The notes under the pieces were generated by a model. The model saw nothing but the letters and a program-made list of their open reading frames with translations. It did no database searches and was not told where the DNA came from. A DNA stretch of 12,202 bases. It comes from Pseudomonadota bacterium. GTDB taxonomy: Bacteria > Pseudomonadota > Gammaproteobacteria > Burkholderiales > Ferrovaceae. Position 1 is the first letter of the stretch. The number at the start of each line of letters is the position of its first letter. The stretch lies in contig JAJZHV010000011.1 in NCBI GenBank assembly GCA_021804345.1, positions 1 through 12,202 on the forward strand. Reading direction: 5' to 3'. The position numbers were made by a program, and so were the translations under genes. This document shows, one piece after another, positions 7,862 through 12,202 of this stretch.

Positions 7862-9268
7862 CTATTTCTTTCCAAACAATTTGCGACCGCGCCGCCGCTG
7901 CCGACGCAAGCTGTTCTCCTCTGACTCCGTCAGGGGTTTTGGCTTGCGATCGGCGAAGGGATTATGCCCCTGGCGGAATTCCACCCGCAAAGGAGTGCCC
8001 CGCAACTCGAAGGCTTTGCGGAACGTGTTTTCCAGATACCGTCGGTAGGTTTCGGAAATATGGGCGACGGCAGAACCATGGATGATTACGATAGGAGGAT
8101 TATGCCCCCCCTGGTGGGCGTAGCGCAGCTTGGGCCGGAAGGGGCCTGCCTTGGGCGGTTGATGCTGGGTCACGGCCTCGTGCAGGACCCGCGTCAGACG
8201 TGGCGTGGGCAGGCGCGCCATGGCTGCATCGTAGGCTGCGTTGACAGCCGGCAGCACGCCCTTGACGCCCGAGCCCCGCAGCGCCGAAATGAACAGGATA
8301 TTGGCGAAATCGAGAAACCCCAATTTACGTGCAATCTCATTTTTTACCACATCTCGCCGCACCGTTTCCAGGCCATCCCATTTGTTGACCGCCAGTACTA
8401 GGGCACGACCTGCATCCAGAATAAACCCAGCGATATGCGCATCCTGATCCGAGACTTCCTGCTGCGCATCCAGGGTCAACACCACCACGTTGGCCTGCTC
8501 GATGGCCTGCATGGTCTTGATGACGGAAAATTTTTCCACCGACTCGAAAACCTTGCCCTGCCGGCGCAGTCCAGCGGTATCCACCAGAATATAGGACTGT
8601 CCATGATGCTCGAAGTCCACCTCGATACTGTCTCGGGTCGTTCCTGGTTGATCGAAGGCAATCATGCGCTCTTCGCCCAACAACTGGTTGATGAGGGTGG
8701 ATTTGCCCACGTTGGGTCGCCCCACGATGGCCACGCGGGGAACCTTTTGCGCGCTCTGTGGCTCTGCTGGTTCTGCCTCAAACCCCATCAACACCAACTC
8801 CTGAAGCGAAGAGATTCCTTCGCCATGGGCCGAGGAGATGGGGATCGGTTCCCCCAGACCCAGTTCGTAAAACTCGGCGGTCACCACGTCGGTGCGCATG
8901 CCTTCCACCTTGTTGACTGCAAGCACGACCTGCTTGCCGCGTTGGCGCAGCGTTTCGGCAATGGTGCGATCCCCAACCGTCAATCCTGCGCGCCCATCCG
9001 TCAGGAAAATAACCCGATCGGCTTCGTCGATGGCCTGCAAGGTCTGGCGCGCCATCTCCCACAAAATCCCCTCACGGGCAATGGGCTCGAACCCCCCGGT
9101 ATCCACGACCAGATAACTCAAGGTGTCAAAACGGGCGCGACCATAATGTCGGTCGCGGGTCAAGCCAGGCAGATCGGCCACTAGCGCATCCCGGGAACGC
9201 GTCAGGCGATTGAATAAGGTGGATTTGCCGACGTTGGGACGCCCCACGATGGCAACGGTAGGCAACAT
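7862..9268 (-). CDS. der: ribosome biogenesis GTPase Der (EngA)
   Basis: Der is an essential two-GTPase-domain protein that acts in assembly of the 50S ribosomal subunit. The 468-residue protein has GTPase domain 1 with GRPNVGKST at 9-17, DTGGF at 56-60 and NKVE at 119-122. GTPase domain 2 has GRPNVGKST at 183-191, PGTTRDS at 208-214, DTAGL at 230-234 and NKWD at 295-298. A C-terminal KH-like domain (about 350-445) includes [20 protein letters not shown] and [18 protein letters not shown]. The very basic tail ([14 protein letters not shown]) fits rRNA contact. The G4 motif of domain 1 has Glu where NKxD has Asp; I recall this from other betaproteobacteria and it probably does not abolish guanine binding. 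The ATG at 9268 is 41 bases after bamB; the Shine-Dalgarno is weak (GAG about 11 bases upstream). yfgM-bamB-der order is as in E. coli. Confidence 0.98.
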   Translation of the reverse strand: MLPTVAIVGRPNVGKSTLFNRLTRSRDALVADLPGLTRDRHYGRARFDTLSYLVVDTGGFEPIAREGILWEMARQTLQAIDEADRVIFLTDGRAGLTVGDRTIAETLRQRGKQVVLAVNKVEGMRTDVVTAEFYELGLGEPIPISSAHGEGISSLQELVLMGFEAEPAEPQSAQKVPRVAIVGRPNVGKSTLINQLLGEERMIAFDQPGTTRDSIEVDFEHHGQSYILVDTAGLRRQGKVFESVEKFSVIKTMQAIEQANVVVLTLDAQQEVSDQDAHIAGFILDAGRALVLAVNKWDGLETVRRDVVKNEIARKLGFLDFANILFISALRGSGVKGVLPAVNAAYDAAMARLPTPRLTRVLHEAVTQHQPPKAGPFRPKLRYAHQGGHNPPIVIIHGSAVAHISETYRRYLENTFRKAFELRGTPLRVEFRQGHNPFADRKPKPLTESEENSLRRQRRRGRKLFGKK

Positions 9269-9309
9269 GGATGGTTTACTCGATTAAGGATGAACACACA
9301 GGAGGCGCC

Positions 9310-10488
9310 TCATCGGAACCAGGATGGTAGCCAGTGTGACTGGGCTCCATGCGGCGCCAGAGCGAAGAGCTTGCCATCCCGATTGGTCAACAGGATCAGA
9401 TTGTCGTCCAGCACCTGGGCCTGTTGGATCATGGCCACGTCGTCGGTTTTGATTCGCCCCAGTTCGGTTCCATCCGCACGGGACAAAAAGTGCACCACAC
9501 CCTGGGCGTCTCCCAGCACCACATAATCGCCAAAGGCTTGAGGTGCCGAGGGATAACGGCCCTCTAGGCTTTCCTGCTTCCAGGCCACGGTTCCGCTGGT
9601 GCGGTTCAATGCCACTACATCGCCTTTTTCGGTGGTGGCAAACAGCTTGTTGCCCTCTGCGCCCAGCGCCCCCGTCACAGAAAGATCCGTCGACCAGAGG
9701 GTTTCGCCTTTGACCACATCCAGGCAAGCCACCTTTCCTTGATACGAAGCGGTACACACATCCCGGAAACCAAACAAGGGGGTTCCCACCACATCGTTGA
9801 TGCGCTCCAGTTCTGTTGCTCCCTTGGGGATCGAGACGGTGGCCTCCCAGCCTACGCTTCCATCCGCAAGATTCAGCGCCAATAATTTGCCACCGGGCAA
9901 CCCCACCAGTACAGCACCACGTTCCATGGCAATCTGGCTGATGCCGCGCAGCACCAGGGCGGGCATGGGACGCTGCACCGACCAGCGGCGCTTACCGTCG
10001 GTGGCGGACAACCCCGTAATGCGCCCATCGGCGGTGCGCGTGACCACAACCCCCTCGGCGGCCTGAGGAGCCACCATTAGTTCGCTGCTCAACTGGGAAC
10101 GCCACAGCAGCTCCCCCTTGAGGGTATAAGCCAGCACTTCGCCCTTCTTGTCGCCCAACAGCAGCATTTGTTCGCCGCTGCCAAGTCCCGCTGAAAAGGA
10201 TTCCGTGGTTTTGACACGCCAGAGTTCCTTGCCGCTGGCTGGCTCGAAAGCGCGCAAATCACCGGCTTCATTGGCGGTATACAGAACACCTTGAACCACC
10301 ACCGGACGAAGAATGGCCTGCTCTACCGAGCCGATTCCCTCCTTCCAGACGACTTCTGCTTCCATGCTCGGTTTGAGGGGGGCCAAGGGGGCCACTGGCA
10401 GCGAATCTGCACAACTGGCCAGCACCCAGGCACCCAGGATCTGGAACAGCCATTTGGTCGTTGGAACACGCAAGAGCAATGCCCTCAT
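9310..10488 (-). CDS. bamB: outer membrane protein assembly factor BamB (lipoprotein)
   Basis: BamB is the beta-propeller lipoprotein of the BAM complex that inserts beta-barrel proteins into the outer membrane. The 392-residue protein begins with a basic and hydrophobic signal and a lipobox LASC at 23-26, with Cys26 as the predicted acylation site. Ala at +2 agrees with sorting to the outer membrane. The rest is a series of PQQ-type blades with the recurring pattern G-x-L-x-A-x-x-x-x-(S/T)-G-x-x-x-W, for example GDLRAFEPASGKELWRV, GRITGLSATDGKRRWSV, GKLLALNLADGSVGWEA, GKVACLDVVKGETLWST and GDVVALNRTSGTVAWKQ. The BamB-type segment SISQIAMERG is seen here as GISQIAMERG. An excellent Shine-Dalgarno GGGAGG (10495-10500) lies 6 bases before the ATG, which overlaps the yfgM stop as ATGA. 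This decides the start. Confidence 0.96.
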   Translation of the reverse strand: MRALLLRVPTTKWLFQILGAWVLASCADSLPVAPLAPLKPSMEAEVVWKEGIGSVEQAILRPVVVQGVLYTANEAGDLRAFEPASGKELWRVKTTESFSAGLGSGEQMLLLGDKKGEVLAYTLKGELLWRSQLSSELMVAPQAAEGVVVTRTADGRITGLSATDGKRRWSVQRPMPALVLRGISQIAMERGAVLVGLPGGKLLALNLADGSVGWEATVSIPKGATELERINDVVGTPLFGFRDVCTASYQGKVACLDVVKGETLWSTDLSVTGALGAEGNKLFATTEKGDVVALNRTSGTVAWKQESLEGRYPSAPQAFGDYVVLGDAQGVVHFLSRADGTELGRIKTDDVAMIQQAQVLDDNLILLTNRDGKLFALAPHGAQSHWLPSWFR

Positions 10489-11117
10489 TTGGAGCCTCCC
10501 AGAGCGTCCAGTTTGCCCTGAACGATTTGATGCAGCACATCCACGGGTTGCGATTTTTCCAGGGCCTCACGCCAGGATTGGCGTGCCGCGTCGGGTTTGT
10601 TCTGGGCCAAGAGGATATCTCCACGCAAATCGGCACTCATGGCCAGATAGTCCGCAGAATGGTTATCCTGCAACAGGTGCAGCGCTTCATCATATTTTTT
10701 CTGATCCGCCAGCAACCCCGCCGCGCGCAAACGCGCCAGATCCACCATGGCCGGTTCCTTGCCCTGTGTGACCACCCATTGCAGCGTTTGGAGCGCGTTG
10801 CCCAGATCGCCCTTTTCGTGTGCCAAAGCCGCCACCAGCAGAGCACCTCGGGTTGCCAGGGCACTTTGGGGTTGCGCGGTCTCGAGCGCTTGCAGGGCTT
10901 GCAGGGATTTGCTCAGGTCGCGCTGAAGAACGGCCCCTTGAACGGCCTCGAACAACACTCCAGCATTCTGGGCCTGGCGCTCCTGCCAAGCGCGCCACCC
11001 CTGGAAGGCCCCAATACCCAGCAAAACCAGCACCACCCCCACCCAGACCCACCGTGCATACTGAGCCCACCAGGCTTTAAGCGCGTCGATTTGTTCCTGC
11101 TCTTCAAGATCGTACAT
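10485..11117 (-). CDS. yfgM: YfgM-like ancillary SecYEG translocon subunit with TPR repeats
   Basis: The 210-residue protein has a short acidic cytoplasmic N-terminus (MYDLEEQEQIDALKAWWAQY) and one membrane span at about 22-40 (RWVWVGVVLVLLGIGAF). A helical periplasmic region follows, rich in Ala, Leu and Gln, with TPR-like pairs (ALQTLQWVVTQGKEPAMVDL, YDEALHLLQD, ARQSWREALEK). The DLEEQEQIDALKxWW opening is the hallmark of the YfgM/TPR_21 family. In E. coli YfgM is a SecYEG and PpiD partner that helps hand over exported proteins to periplasmic chaperones. It lies 17 bases after hisS and overlaps bamB by 4 bases, and the same hisS-yfgM-bamB-der order exists in E. coli. A partial Shine-Dalgarno (GGAAA) lies about 12 bases upstream of the start. 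Older annotations call such proteins simply TPR-repeat or hypothetical proteins. Confidence 0.93.
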   Translation of the reverse strand: MYDLEEQEQIDALKAWWAQYARWVWVGVVLVLLGIGAFQGWRAWQERQAQNAGVLFEAVQGAVLQRDLSKSLQALQALETAQPQSALATRGALLVAALAHEKGDLGNALQTLQWVVTQGKEPAMVDLARLRAAGLLADQKKYDEALHLLQDNHSADYLAMSADLRGDILLAQNKPDAARQSWREALEKSQPVDVLHQIVQGKLDALGGSK

Positions 11118-11134
11118 GAGTGTTTTCCGGATTT

Positions 11135-12202
11135 CTAAAGAACGACGGACTGCTGCCCTTGCCGGAGGAGCGCAAGAGCCTGTTGCAGGGTCATGGTGCT
11201 TTGAGCACCTTGCCCGCGCAATGGCTTGAGCGTGACCAGTTGCCGGCTGACTTCATCTTCGCCCACGATCAGGGCCCAGGCCGCTTGACAGGCATCGGCC
11301 CGTTTGAACTGTTGCTTGAAGGACCCGCCCCCACAGTGCAGGACAACCTTCAGCCCGCTTTGACGCAACACATCCGCGTGCACGAAGGCTTCGAGGGCGC
11401 CCTGCTCTCCCTGGTGGACCACATAGACATCGGGGCCGGAAAGGTCGACAGGCTGGCTTTGACTGACTTCCATCAGGGCCAACAAGCGTTCCATCCCCAT
11501 GGCAAAGCCACAGGCAGGGGTTGGTTTGCCACCCAGTTGCTGGATCAGGGTATCGTAACGCCCCCCCCCGCAGATGGTACTTTGCGCGCCTAATAGCGCG
11601 GTGGTCCATTCAAACACCGTGGCATTGTAATAATCTAGGCCGCGCACCAGACGGTGATTGAGGTGAAAGGTCAAACCCGCCTGGCGCAGCAACTGCTGCA
11701 GGGCATCGAAGTGCTTGAGGGAAGCGTCGTCCAAATCATCCTGCAAGCGGGGGGCCTGATCGATGAGCGCCGCCATGTGCGGATTCTTGCTGTCCAGAAT
11801 GCGCAGGGGATTGGTCTGCAGGCGGCGCCGGGAGTCATCGTCCAATTGATCCTGGTATGCCTGGAAATAGGTGACCAGCCGCTGTCGATAGCGTTGACGG
11901 GCCTCTTGATCACCAATCGTGTTGAGCTCCAAGCGCACATCCTTCAGGCCCAGACGCTCCCAGAGGCGGGCTGTGAGCAATATCATTTCCGCGTCCACAT
12001 CCGGGCCGGAAAAACCCAGGGCCTCTGCCCCGCATTGATGAAATTGGCGATAGCGCCCTTTTTGGGGGCGTTCATGACGGAACATGGGGCCCATGTACCA
12101 CAAGCGTTGGGGGCCGTTGTAGAGCCAATGATGTTGAATGGCTAGGCGGACGCAGGCTTCGGTGGCCTCGGGGCGCAGGGTCAGGCTTTCACCATTGAGG
12201 CT
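11135..12202 (-). CDS. hisS: histidyl-tRNA synthetase, N-terminus outside the window (partial)
   Basis: HisRS charges tRNA-His with histidine. The reading frame is open to the window edge at 12202, giving 355 residues; family members are about 420, so roughly 65 N-terminal residues including motif 1 are missing, and the ATG at 12101-12103 is internal. The visible part starts SLNGESLTLRPEATEA, then motif 2 (GPMFRHERPQKGRYRQFHQ), the histidine-binding LVRGLDYYNATVFEW, CGGGRYDTL, and motif 3 (GFAMGMERLLALME). The C-terminal anticodon-binding domain follows (VYVVHQGEQGALEAFVHADV, ACQAAWALIVGEDE). Gln-Lys-Gly-Arg-Tyr in motif 2 is intact. The three glycines of CGGGRYD are all GGG codons, making a nine-base homopolymer at 11561-11569. 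It is the first gene seen of the minus-strand run; yfgM begins 17 bases after its TAG. HisZ, its paralogue, lies 7 kb downstream in the same run. Confidence 0.97.
   Translation of the reverse strand, partial: SLNGESLTLRPEATEACVRLAIQHHWLYNGPQRLWYMGPMFRHERPQKGRYRQFHQCGAEALGFSGPDVDAEMILLTARLWERLGLKDVRLELNTIGDQEARQRYRQRLVTYFQAYQDQLDDDSRRRLQTNPLRILDSKNPHMAALIDQAPRLQDDLDDASLKHFDALQQLLRQAGLTFHLNHRLVRGLDYYNATVFEWTTALLGAQSTICGGGRYDTLIQQLGGKPTPACGFAMGMERLLALMEVSQSQPVDLSGPDVYVVHQGEQGALEAFVHADVLRQSGLKVVLHCGGGSFKQQFKRADACQAAWALIVGEDEVSRQLVTLKPLRGQGAQSTMTLQQALALLRQGQQSVVL

Noticed and set aside
8435..9184. 249-codon plus-strand open frame opposite der
   Set aside because: The whole length mirrors der, whose GTPase motifs are unmistakable; the antisense product shows no family pattern.
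9302..9311. 10-base palindrome GAGGCGCCTC at the bamB stop codon
   Set aside because: It has no loop, overlaps coding sequence, and is short enough to occur by chance in GC-rich DNA.
10461..11138. 225-codon plus-strand open frame opposite yfgM
   Set aside because: It is a shadow of yfgM and the bamB start; no ribosome site or domain supports it.

Overview
The window looks like an ordinary chromosomal housekeeping region of a Gram-negative proteobacterium, most likely a betaproteobacterium. From right to left, eleven minus-strand genes run in one direction with very small gaps: hisS (partial) - yfgM - bamB - der - hfq - hflX - hflK - hflC - DUF2065 (yjeT-like) - hisZ - purA. In E. coli the same genes are split between two loci (hisS-yfgM-bamB-der and hfq-hflX-hflK-hflC-yjeT-purA). 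The joined order, with hisZ inserted before purA, is the arrangement I know from betaproteobacteria. Spacing is consistent with one or a few polycistronic transcripts. Three junctions are 4-base ATGA overlaps (yfgM/bamB, hflK/hflC, DUF2065/hisZ), and hflX overlaps hflK by about 14 bases.

The left end (1-1561) is on the plus strand. It holds the last 61 codons of a membrane methyltransferase of the isoprenylcysteine methyltransferase/PEMT type, then a 436-residue FliD-like protein. That gene converges on purA, and a GC-rich hairpin lies in the 52-base gap between the two stop codons.

Functionally the minus-strand cluster covers translation (HisRS, Der ribosome assembly, HflX ribosome rescue/splitting), envelope biogenesis (YfgM at the Sec translocon, BamB in the outer-membrane BAM complex), membrane proteolysis control (HflK/HflC around FtsH), RNA-based regulation (Hfq), and histidine and AMP synthesis (HisZ, PurA). 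No mobile element, CRISPR array, tRNA or rRNA gene was seen. No gap between genes exceeds 300 bases.

I do not see a clear undescribed system. The least ordinary object is the FliD-like protein: it sits alone among non-flagellar genes, has lost the usual FliD N-terminal signature, contains no lysine, cysteine or tryptophan, and has only about ten acidic or basic side chains excluding one histidine. That would fit an extracellular protein of an acidophile (an iron-oxidising betaproteobacterium such as Ferrovum is one possibility), but the genus is a guess. Secondary points are a HisZ that ends about 60-70 residues early, a perfect 21-base inverted repeat between der and hfq, and two slippage-prone homopolymers inside hflK and hisS.
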